From Pollenia angustigena (taxonomy: Eukaryota; Arthropoda; Insecta; Diptera; Polleniidae), in assembly GCA_930367215.1 (NCBI GenBank), contig OV884058.1, positions 109,577,802-109,641,801 of the forward strand: a stretch of 64,000 nt of DNA, given 5' to 3'. The notes beneath the pieces were generated by a model that ran no database searches, had not been told where the DNA came from, and was given only the letters and a program-made list of their open reading frames with translations. This document shows, piece after piece, positions 54,265-64,000 of this stretch. The position numbers were made by a program, and so were the translations under genes. Every line of letters starts with the position of its first letter. Position 1 is the first letter of the stretch.

Positions 54265-56052
54265 CAATGAACTTGTCAATTAGCCTCCAAGGTCGAGCGA
54301 TTTGACATCTCTCGATTAATTATTGTGGGACTACGCGAAATCCCTGATTTATGCTGATAAATAGGGATGCGATTTATATGCAAATGCATGTTTTTTGTCG
54401 ACAGTTTAAAAACGATGTCGACCAAATATCTTTTCGAATCATTAAATTTTCGTTTAAATGGCATCGACTTGTTTTTGCATATTGTTGCATATTATGGTGA
54501 AAATGCATATTTTTGCATATTTTCACATTTTTAATTGTTTTTTTTTAAATTTCCATATTATAAAAAAAGTTCTTAAAAAATTTTTAAATACACAAAAAAA
54601 ACCTTCCAAAAACAATTTTAAAATCAATAAATAAATTATTTTGAAGCTTTGCTTTAAATACAAGATTTTCATGATTTCGACAAAAGAACCTTTTATTTTA
54701 ACCGATGCAGCAGCACCTTACATGATTAAGGCATTCAATGGGTTTAAACTATTTTATCCAAAACTGTTGTAAGTTACTAGCTTGGCTTATGGGTTCCCAA
54801 TAAAAAATTTTATCATTTTGCGAAGCACTAATGGTGCATTTAAAAAAATAAGCGAAAGAACTCTCAACAACTGTTATAAAAAAAAAAAATAACATTTCAA
54901 GTGCTACGGCATTCCCTTACTACGAAGCAGGTTTGTAAGGGAGAAAACTAAAAAATAACTGTATCAAAACATTCAGTGTGTAAAGCTGATCGTTACATAT
55001 AATAATTTTTTATTGGGTTATACCGCGTTGCAGAGGGAATTAGAAGCCAATTCGATAATATTGCGATTTTATGAAAAGCTGTCGAACGAATATTTGTGTC
55101 TAACTTTTCGCTTTTTGAGTTGATTTAAGAGCGACTGCTTACATTTAATGAATCAGAAGTAAAAACCAATGACAAATGAAGAAGTGTAAGAAATGGCAGT
55201 TTTTCTACTTTGACTGCAGTTTTTTAAACGCTGCAAAAAAACTTAAAAATTAACAATTTGTAAGGAAGAATAACCCTACAAATTGGAAAAATCCAAAACG
55301 TTTTGAAAAAAATTAAGGATTTAAAAAAAATAAAAAAAAATTTCAAATAATTTTGATCTGATCTAAAATCAAAGTGAGATCTGAAAATATATTTTTTACA
55401 AAATGCATTGGCGTTCTTCAAGTACAAGAAAAAGTTTTACTTTAAATAATTTTTATTAGTTATTTAATTTTTTTTTCAAGATATTTTAATAACAGCCCTA
55501 CCAGAAATGGATGACCGTAACTAATACACACGCACAAATTTATTTATTTTTTTTTATTACCACTGGCGTTGCCACTCGTGTGCGTTTGTATTCCAAATTA
55601 GGTATATTTTTAAAAGCCAAAGTTTTATTAATCTATTCTTCCCCCAGACTTTTTCCCTTTTTTCTTTTCATTACTGTTTTTGTTTGATATATTTTAAGGT
55701 ATATTGATATTTTAAATAGCCGATTAAATATTTATTTTACATAAGTGTTTACTTTGCATTTAACGAAATTTGTTCTCAGTGTATAAAACACAATAAGTCA
55801 TCCTACAACGGGATTGGCATTTATAAAACAAGTATTTAACTCAAAGTTAACAAAGAACCAATACATTTAAATTCTTCAAGGCCTTATACATACACTTTTC
55901 GAAACTAGGAAATCATAATGATTTAAAAAGAATAAGCCAAGATAATCTAATTTAACATTATAAAATAGGTGGTTCATTCAGCACAACTAAATGGAGTTGT
56001 AGATATGAGAATTGCAAGTCTATAATTAAAAATTAGGCTGTAATTAATCCAG
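54265..56052. other. AT-rich; possible decayed elements
   Basis: Repeated TTGCATATT / ATGCATAT motifs at 54375-54530 may be subterminal repeats of a TIR element I could not close. 55060-55233 is a decayed copy of the hAT MITE at 47941-48162. No gene seen. Confidence 0.4.
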
Positions 56053-57488
56053 TAGGGTATTCATTTAATCGACCTTTTGCTTTAATCGGTTAAACGCTCG
56101 ATTAATTAACCGAGGTTTTGGTTTAATCGGTTAATAATCGGTTAATTTTGCTTTTGATCGGTTAACCGATTAATAACGTTTTTTTATAAATAAAGTAATT
56201 TCAATATATAAAAATGCATTAATTGTTTATTATTTGGAATTTATTAGGAAAAAAAACAACAATATACCAAACAAAGCAGTTCTTGAACTAAAACGAGCAA
56301 ACAAACAAAAAACATAAATATGTAATATGCATTTTTCAATTAATACACAAGGTGTGCTATCAAGTCATATCCTTATAATATCCCAAATAATATTTTGCAA
56401 TTGTTTAAAATAAATGTTGTTGTGTTTCAAACAAAATAAAAATGTTAATGCTGTGTTCATTAATTCGTCATAACTGTGCAGTTGAAATCTAAATTATAAG
56501 CGGTAGCCCACAACAGTCATATCGTCGGCTTAATATGAAAACCTGCTAACTCACTTTCAGCATCTTTTACAGGAGAGACAAAAAGCTTTTTATTTTTCCT
56601 TTTTGCTTGATAGAAAATTAAAAATAGTTAGTTTTGCACACTTCAAGACTAAAATAGAAGATAAACTAACTACATGCTGGTCGACGACGCGTATCTTTCT
56701 CTACCACACGTTATCAAAATCTCAATTTACATAAAAAAGGATTTAGCCGGTTTGCATATTAAGCCGACGATACCTACTTCTTGTAATTATTTTATAACAT
56801 TAGACTTTATGACTACCTTGGTAAATCCCCCAAATATGTGTTTATAAAAAAAGAAACTGAGATAACTTAATTAGTTATTTCAATTGTTAAAGGAGATCTT
56901 ATAAAATAATCTTTTAGAAAAGTAATTTGGTTTAAATGTTTAGGATCAAAGCGATTCTTTTCCTTAGTTTTGACAAAACTTGTCTCATTTTCTATAAATT
57001 CTCTAAAATTTTTAACACTTCTAATTGTTTCGGTTTATTCTGTTAAAATACTGATATGAGAAGATATGAGAAGAAACAAATAACTAAACACCTACATTAC
57101 AAAAGGACGTGAAAAAAAGGTGTTGGCAATTAAACGTTTAGCCCATTTTTCGCAACATTCCTGTTGATCGATGATGAAGATAAAAAACATTGTAATTTAT
57201 GTCACCGGTCGGTGGAAAATGGGTTAAAATGAAGATCACTGAACACCTTCTTTGTTTGTTTGAAAAAAATATTTTTTTAACACATACATATATTTTGTAT
57301 ATGAGACGAAACAAATAATTAAAAACACAAAAAAAATACTACAAAATATTGAAAATATTGAAAATTTTCTTCCATCGGTTAATCGACTGAAATTAACCGG
57401 TTTAATCGTTAATCGAAAAAAGCCAATTTGAAATTAACCGATCAGTTAATCGGGTAGTAATTAATCGGTTAACCGAATGAATACCCTA
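56053..57488. mobile_element. hAT element with AATCGGTTAA subterminal repeats
   Basis: Ends TAGGGTATTCATTTAATCG and, in reverse complement, TAGGGTATTCATTCGGTTA. Flanks TAATCCAG and CTATCCAG agree at 6 of 8. Both ends hold many copies of AATCGGTTAA-type motifs. Near 57175 a short plus-strand segment (HCNLCHRSVENGLK) resembles a BED zinc finger, so it may derive from an autonomous hAT. Confidence 0.7.
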
Positions 57489-57507
57489 CTATCCAGAGAC
57501 AAAAATT

Positions 57508-58072
57508 CAAAAGAGGCTCTTACAATATCGACTTCAACTAAAAAAACCTGATTTCATTGTGGATTTGTTTATCTTTAACTTTGCATTTCAAACGATAAAC
57601 CTTTTGAAAAAATATTTTCAAATGGAAAATTCGACAATTGTACAAGCTCATGTTACAATTACCGTTACCATTGGAATGTTTAAAGAGAATCGTAAAAAGT
57701 TTGATGAAATTTAAAGCGAATGAAAAGCTATTCGAAAACCATCCATACGCTAAAGCTGCTAACAATTTCTTTAAATTCGATTTGGAATACGCTCATAAAA
57801 TCATTATAATCGATTGTGTTTTGAAAATAATTGAAGAGAATATCTATCTGAACATTTACAAACTTTGGCAAGTGGACATAAGCCTTTCTGTTAGTTCTTT
57901 TAGTTGCAAAAGAACTTTCTCAGCTATGGGTAGAATAAAAACATGGTTACGCAGTGCAATGTTTCAGGAACGATTTTCAAATTTACCACTTTTATGTATT
58001 GAAAATGAAATAGTCAAATACAAAATTACTTCAGAAGAAGTATTAAACATATTTTGTAAAAAAAACAAATAA
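57508..58072 (+). pseudogene. hAT transposase C-terminal half
   Basis: The frame ends with LWQVDISLSVSSFSCKRTFS, AMGRIKTWLRSAMFQERFSN and LPLLCIEN, a well-kept hATC dimerisation domain of the ZMYM/FAM200-like type. Upstream codons (FENHPYAKAANNFFKFDLEY) are plausible transposase but carry no catalytic motif I can identify. The N-terminal half, including BED finger and catalytic residues, is absent. It ends with a natural stop at 58072. The hAT at 56053-57488 lies just upstream and may have inserted into it. Confidence 0.7.
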
Positions 58073-58349
58073 GAGAAAAACAAGTAAGAGTGCTATATTC
58101 GGCTATGCCGAATCTTATATACCCTTGACCATGATGGGATACGAACAAAAAGTTATATGCATAAATAACGTTCTTTAGATAGGTATAAATAAATATTAAT
58201 TGAGCCACGCAAACTTTTCATTTCGTCGTGCCGAAGAATACCTTAGCCCGTTTCCTCTTTTGCCAAAGTTGATGTTTGAAATTCGTTTAATAATCCAAAA
58301 ATCGTTTTTTAGAACATAAAAAAATTAAATAAAAAAATGAAAAAAAATT

Positions 58350-58417
58350 CTTTTTGGGATTTGAACTGGCAATATCATCAGTGTCAGGAGAGAACTTAAC
58401 AACTCGGCTACGAATGC
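58350..58417 (-). pseudogene. tRNA-like sequence
   Basis: Minus strand: A-box-like GTAGCCGAGTTGTTAAG and B-box AGTTCAAATCC at about tRNA spacing. The acceptor ends do not pair. Relic or SINE head. Confidence 0.45.
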
Positions 58418-58498
58418 TTTTACTAAAGAAGCGTTAAATTAAAATATATTGAGTCTATGAGTTTGTTTCTTTTTTTTGAGCGGCATATCATATACATG

Positions 58499-59940
58499 CA
58501 GGGTTGTCAGATGTGGCGATTTCTCGCCAAACGTGGCGATTTTCAAACATGTTTGGCGACCTAATTTTTGATTTGGCGACATGGCGATTTTTTGGTTATT
58601 TATAAAATAGTTAAAATCGCCAACTGGCTATTTTTGATGATGATTCAATACTTGGAAATAATATTATTTTTATTCTAGTATTTTTATGAATGAAATTTCA
58701 ATCATATCGAGCCCTAACCGCGAAAATAACGTAAGCGACATGATTTTCAATTTTCGTTTTTTTTTAATAAATGACTTTATTGGCAACACTTGCATCATCT
58801 CCTAAAATTTCTTGGTCACAAAAGGTACCGTTACGATTTTATAGCAAAAACAATTTTATTGTAAGCGACAAATTTCATACAAAAATATGAAATAAAATAA
58901 AAAAGCTCTCTCCTGTAAAATTTGATTTTTGTCGCTTACGTTATTTTCGCGGTTAGGGGTCGATATGTATGATAGGTATTTGAAGGTATGTTCAAATGGC
59001 TGATGAAGTTAATGAAAATCTTTTAGAAAAGTGTTTTTTATATTTAAAATTGCACTTGAAATAGAATTCCTTAAAACATTAATATCTTTTAAGTCTATAA
59101 ACATTTTCACATTACGTATGTGGCAATTTTTTATCACAGATAAAATACGTTGTTGTTAGTGATATTTTAAAGATTTTTATGAATCCTATCATACCTTTGG
59201 ACGTTTATGAAACACAATGAAAAAAAAATAGCGTTGGTTAATTGGAAAGATAACTAAATAAGTTAGGCCAACATTTTAAAGCTACAAAGGATACGGCAGG
59301 TACGTACAATTTCAAGGACTTTGGCTGTCCTTTATATGCGGTAATTACAACTAGTAATGCCTGTGTTGAAACTATGAACTCAACTAAAACTCGCCTTCGA
59401 ATTAGAATGCAATACGAACTTCTAGACGCGTTATTAGGAGTTATAAGTTATATGAATGGGAATAGTACATTTTGCACTTCTTTTGTACTTTCGTTGAATA
59501 AATATAATACCCTCACAAAGTATTCCAAATAAGAAGACAAATAGCGAGTCTTGCCGGTGAATCCTTTAGATATATAATAAAAGTGCAACTATTGTATTTC
59601 TAATATTTGTTTAGTACTTACCGCAAAAACTCCTTATTTGTTGCTTTAAGTAGACTACTATAAATTATTTTATAGTAAACATCGTACCTTTTTTGTGTTT
59701 ACTAACTATTTTTATTTCGCTCTATATAAAAATTAAACAAAATATATGTTATGGCGACTTTTTTTTAATTTTTGGCGTATTTAAGCGATACGTAACTAAT
59801 TTATTTTTTAGGATTTATAAAAAATATTTTTTATAATTGAAAAAATATGTATTTTATTGTCAAAAACTTGTAAACAAAGGCTTTGGCGATTTTTGACATT
59901 GAATTGGGCGGAAAAGGTCAAAATCAATCTGACAACCCTG
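58499..59940. mobile_element. hAT element, CAGGGTTGTCAGAT ends
   Basis: Ends CAGGGTTGTCAGAT and ATCTGACAACCCTG-type inverse. Flanks TATACATG and TTTACATG match at 7 of 8. TGGCGAT motifs repeat at both ends. No transposase. Contains the MITE at 58711-58959. Confidence 0.8.
58711..58959. mobile_element. 249-bp MITE, CCCTAACCGCGAAAAT ends
   Basis: Nearly perfect TIRs of about 28 bp (CCCTAACCGCGAAAATAACG and its inverse). TCGA flanks both sides (58707-58710, 58960-58963). Nested in the hAT above. Confidence 0.8.
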
Positions 59941-59984
59941 TTTACATGCATTAATGTGTAGGTGCATGCGTAAAATTAAACACA

Positions 59985-61178
59985 TCTATATATATAAAAG
60001 AAAGTCGTGTTAGTTACACCACTTATAACTCAAGAACGGCAAAACAGATTTGGCTGAAAATTGGTAGGGAGGTAGCTTAGAGCCAGGAGACGGACATAGG
60101 ATACTTTTGCCGCGCCCACTTTTACGCCCACTTTTTTCGATTTACCTAAAATCAGAAAACGGCTCCATCGAGTTGACTAATTTTTCTTTCAAATCTTCGT
60201 ATTAATCCATTTTAAGTTTTCATCGATAGAAAAATTTACCACGCCTACTTTTACGCCCACTTTTTCTATTAAGCGCATAAATTGAGAACGGCTTGACCGA
60301 TTTGGACGATTTTTTCTTTAAAATTATCGCCATGGTCCACCTTAGGGTTTTACGGAAAGAAAATTTTGCCCCGCCCACTTTTACGCCCACTTTTTTCGAT
60401 TTACCTAAAATCAAAAAACTGCTGCATCGATTTGACTAATTTATCTTTCAAATGTTCGTATTAATCCATTTTAAGTATTCATCGATAGAAAAATTTACCA
60501 CGCCTACTTTTACGCCCACTTTTTCTATTAAGCGCATAACTGGAGAACGACTTGACCGATTTGGACGATTTTGATTTGACTAATTTATCTTTCAAATGTT
60601 CGTATGAATCCATTTTAAGTTTTCATCGATAGAAAAATTTACCACGCCCACTTTTTCTATTAAGCGCATAACTGGAGAACGACTTGACCGATTTGGACGA
60701 TTTTTTCTTCAAAATGATCGCCATGGTTTAACTTAGGTTTTTACGGAAAGAAAATTTTGCCCCGCCCACTTTTACGCCCACTTTTTTCGATTTACCTAAA
60801 ATCAAAAAACTGCTCCATCGATTTGACTAATTTTTCTTTTAACTGTTCGTATTAATTTATTTTACGTTTTCATCGAAAGAAAAAATTACCACGCCTACTT
60901 TTACGCCCACTTTTTCTATTAAGAGCATGATTTGAGAACGGCTTGACCGATTTGGACGATTTTTTCTTTAAAATTATCGCCATGGTCCAACTTATTCTTT
61001 TTTGATTGAGCCCATATCCACACCATATGTAAGTTATTTTTTAAAAAAAATTTATGATAGGTATTCCATGGATTTTTATTTTAAAGGCCGTAAATTTCGT
61101 TAAATGCTCAATTTAAATCGTGTGGTAATACAAAACTAATGTTTACTTAGGGCCAGCAACGTAGACCGGGTCAGCTAG
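59985..61178 (+). mobile_element. Helitron-like element with ~260-bp tandem repeats
   Basis: Starts TCTATATATATAAAAGAAAG after an A and ends GGGTCAGCTAG before a T, matching Helitron rules (5' TC, 3' CTRR, A|T). Inside, units with CCACGCCTACTTTTACGCCC, GAACGGCTTGACCGATTTGG and TCGCCATGGT repeat about every 260 bp, with one shortened unit. No Rep/helicase. Confidence 0.75.
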
Positions 61179-61194
61179 TTACAAATAAAATCCA

Positions 61195-61540
61195 CCACTT
61201 GTAGTGAAGGGTATAAAAAAAACAACAAAAAAAAAACCACATTACCAACACTGTATTACCATAGCCACTGTATGACCGTAGAAACCAAAACTGAATTGGT
61301 TTGTATGGTATGTTTATTTCGTTTTGGTAATACAGTGTTGGTATGGTAATGTCACTTCCAATTGGACCTTCAAAGGAAAAAATTTGAGGCACTCGTGGTT
61401 TTTTACTCATACATATCTCAGCCATTTGTGGACCGATCTTGCTGAATTTCAATAGCAAACAATTCCGGACCATATGTGACATAAATGTAGAATAACCTGG
61501 CCCCCATCATATATGGGGTCTTCGGAAAACCCATTTCAAT
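61195..61540. repeat. Dispersed repeat fragment (inverted partner 24340-24757)
   Basis: Shares TGGGGTCTTCGGAAAACCCA and flanking blocks. Around 61237-61350 it also contains an inverted pair, CATTACCAACACTGTATTACC and GGTAATACAGTGTTGGTATG. Confidence 0.55.
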
Positions 61541-61925
61541 AATAAATTGATTTAAATATAACTATTATTTATTTTTAAAGAAAAATTTGTTTTTTGTTAC
61601 ATTCATTGCAGACAAAATTTTTGTGATATATTTCTTAATTTTGTTTTAATAAAAAAATATTTGGTTTAAATAAAAAATTATTTTGTTTAAAAAAAATTAT
61701 TTTGTTTTAATAAAAAAAAAAGTATTTTTATTTTATTGTTGAAAAGGGGGTGCACTTGCCCACCCAAGAATATCAGTCTAGCTACGCTTATGATTATTGC
61801 GGGACAAACGGCCAGCAATGCTCGAAAAAGTTGCAAAGAATTCGTTTTGATAACAACCGCGATGCCCATATGCCCGAAAACATTTTCAAATTTTTGTGCC
61901 AAGCAGAATTGCCAGATTACAGTGT

Positions 61926-62035
61926 CCCCCAGATATAGAGGTTCTATTTCATTTAGGGGAAACAAATTCTTAATGGGAAAATTTAGGGGGCACAAATTTA
62001 TATTTAGGGGGCACAAATTTATATTTAGGGGTTTC
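61926..62035. repeat. 21-bp tandem repeat TTTAGGGGGCACAAATTTATA
   Basis: About three units, with diverged half-units upstream (TTTAGGGGAAACAAATTCTTA). It generates repeated peptides in both strands' frames, which I do not regard as coding. Confidence 0.75.
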
Positions 62036-62599
62036 ACTGCTTGCTTGTATGCAAAAACTAAGTAATACTTTATTTTACAACTTGTTTTTGGCACAAGCAT
62101 CTTGGTTATCAACGGTATTTATATACCTTTCTTTTCTTATTTCACCATGGTGAAGTGTATAAAGGATTCGGCATAGCAGTATAGCACTCCTACTTGTTTG
62201 ATATCAATTTGCAAAATATGGCCTCAGTAAATATGGCCCAAAAAAAATAAGTTAAGATTTACCCCAAATTTGGGACTCCTTTTCATAAAGCAATATGACA
62301 ACATTTTTTTTAATGAAAAATTATCCCAAAAAAAAAATAAAAGATAGCCCTAAAAATAAAATGAAATATGACCCTAATTTTCTTTGTTATGAAAAATCAC
62401 CAACAATTTTTAATGAATTTTAACCCAAAAGAAAGTTAAAATTAAAAAAAAAACACAAAGAAAGTTATATTACCAATTTGGGTTGGGTGGGAATTTTTAA
62501 ATCCCAAGATCAAAACACCAGAATTTCAACATCCTGAATTTAATATACCGAAAATTTATACAGTTTTGGCTTTAAAAATCGCACAATAGATAGCATGGT

Positions 62600-62882
62600 T
62601 GGGCCTTCGGTTGGGCCTTCGGTTGGGCACAAGGTTGTTTCCTCTATGGTATAACGAACACTGGCTTTGCTCGCTAAAACTTCACTACATAGCCGGCCTT
62701 TGGCAGGGCGCAAGGATTTTCTCCTCTGTGAGCACTGGCATCGCTAACTTTTTAAGCTTTTCTAAATAGCCGGCCTTTGTCCGGACCCATAAATTTTCTT
62801 TCTATGGTTTATGGTTTAAAAAACGCCGGCTTTGCAAACTTAAGTATTTCTGCATAGCTGGCAAGGATTTTCTCAACTTTGG
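62600..62882. repeat. ~90-bp degenerate tandem repeat
   Basis: AGCCGGCCTTTG, AAGGATTTTCTC and CACTGGC/GCCGGCTTTGC blocks recur three to four times, preceded by GGTTGGGCCTTC three times. Locally GC-richer. Confidence 0.65.
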
Positions 62883-64000
62883 TAGTAGAATTCGGGATTT
62901 TAATACATTAGATTTCAGTAATGAAAATTTGCGGTGCATAATAGAATTTATATGATAGTATTAATGACAAAGTGTCATTGTGTTTATGACGATTTTGAAC
63001 TTAATGAGCAGAGTTTCGTATCGGCTCAGAAATAATGACAAAATTCATTGCAAGAATGTAAAAACTCGCTACATTTACGAAGGTTTTTCTCTCTAAAAAT
63101 CAACTTATTTAAGATTTTTAATGGTAAAAACATGTAGGAAAATTGTATGCAAAAAAAAAGCATTCGAAAAATATCATTTTATGTCTTACTTCAGTTAATT
63201 AAATGCTCGGTGTCAACTTTCAATGATCAAGGATCACGCCTTAAAAACTTGCCCAAAAATGTATGAAGCAATCCTATTTTGCGACGAAGTGTTCCCTATG
63301 AACGCGTGCCAAAAAAGCTGAGAATGATCCCATTAAGGCTTTTAAGCAAGTTTTCTATAAAATATTTACCTTAAGATTCACTAATTAACACTTTGGCTAC
63401 TTTATTATTAACCAAAATTCCCACATAATACTAACTATTAAGTAAACCATTAAACAATTTTGACAACAACCTGTTATTAACAAATCCTCCCCAAGAAAGA
63501 GAAAAATTTGTTAAATGATTTTTTATTTTACACGCACATTTTTTACAGCTTTTTAAATTCTTTATTTCAAGTATAGAATTTTAACATGTCAGTGGCAACA
63601 CCTATTTTGAACTAATTGAATCTTGTAGATTTTGTGTTTTATTTTTGTACTTAAGAGAAATCATCATCATTATTATCTTAAAGATACAAGATACAAACTT
63701 TTAAATGTGTGTATCGGTTTGTTTGATATGAAAAGCATCATCAAGAAGGCGTACTTTGAAGCAAAAAAAAACGCTTAAAGCTATTTACTCACACTTTAAG
63801 CGATTAGTTTGTTAAAAAATTGTGTATTTTTTATAATCGAGATAGATGTACGGATTATGTAGTCAGGCAAACACTCTTTTCTTTCCATTCATTAATTTGC
63901 CAACAGATTCACAGCAACTACTTAACAGCAATCTTAGGTTTATTAGCGGGCCTAACCTAACATCGCTAAATACTTGATTCATTTGTTGTTGGCAAAAAAT
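62883..64000. other. No recognisable gene
   Basis: AT-rich sequence up to the window edge. No frame, RNA gene or clear repeat. Confidence 0.4.

Noticed and set aside
61736..62112. Overlapping frames with FRGHKFI-type peptide repeats
   Set aside because: The peptide repeats come from a 21-bp DNA tandem repeat and occur in both strands.

Overview
The window reads as AT-rich, repeat-choked chromosomal DNA from a cyclorrhaphan (higher) fly. The U2 snRNA sequences resemble Drosophila U2 as I recall it. The transposons are typical dipteran ones: a Jockey-type LINE, a DD41D 'rosa'-like mariner, many hATs, Helitrons, pogo, piggyBac and PIF/Harbinger MITEs. I see no convincing host protein-coding gene. 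Every long reading frame with recognisable motifs belongs to a transposable element.

The only host genes I can support are a dispersed U2 snRNA cluster of four copies. Copy A (3927-4390, +) is split after nucleotide 24 by a 269-bp PIF/Harbinger-type MITE. Copy B (11154-11174, +) is cut after 21 nt by a hAT terminus. Copy C (26977-27168, +) and copy D (30158-30349, -) are uninterrupted and lie tail to tail. All four keep the same PSEA-like promoter block at -65 to -39. Copies A and D sit in the arms of a large inverted duplication (1105-8812 against 27364-31594). About 2.5 kb of shared sequence is interrupted by six insertions unique to the left arm and one unique to the right arm. Most of these have a precise empty site in the other arm. 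The inner end of both arms coincides with the terminus of a shared hAT element.

Layout. 1-8.8 kb: left arm with a Russian-doll nest (a hAT containing a second hAT containing a mariner). 9-12.6 kb: a tRNA-like-bearing repeat, U2 copy B, nested hATs. 12.65-17.2 kb: a full-length Jockey-clade LINE with two intact overlapping ORFs, an Inr+DPE internal promoter, a poly(A) tail and a 10-bp target duplication. 17.2-24.8 kb: TIR elements, a hAT with a nested pogo MITE, a dispersed repeat, LINE and hAT transposase remnants. 24.8-26.5 kb: a Helitron with ~400-bp internal tandem repeats. 26.8-31.6 kb: U2 copies C and D. 32.6-42.8 kb: a GC-richer duplication, nested hATs, two decayed LINE RTs, an ~85-bp tandem array. 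42.8-44.9 kb and 47-50.4 kb: mostly plain low-complexity sequence that could be intronic or intergenic. 45-47 kb: a ~2-kb palindrome made of two inverted dimers of a unit with a tRNA-like core. 50.4-61.2 kb: mariner remnants, a foldback hAT, three more TIR/hAT elements, a hAT transposase C-terminus and a second Helitron. 61.2-64 kb: short tandem repeats and plain sequence.

The parts do not form a pathway. What joins them is history: a small multicopy snRNA locus used as a transposon landing zone and rearranged through hAT ends. No CRISPR, operon, phage or novel protein system is visible.
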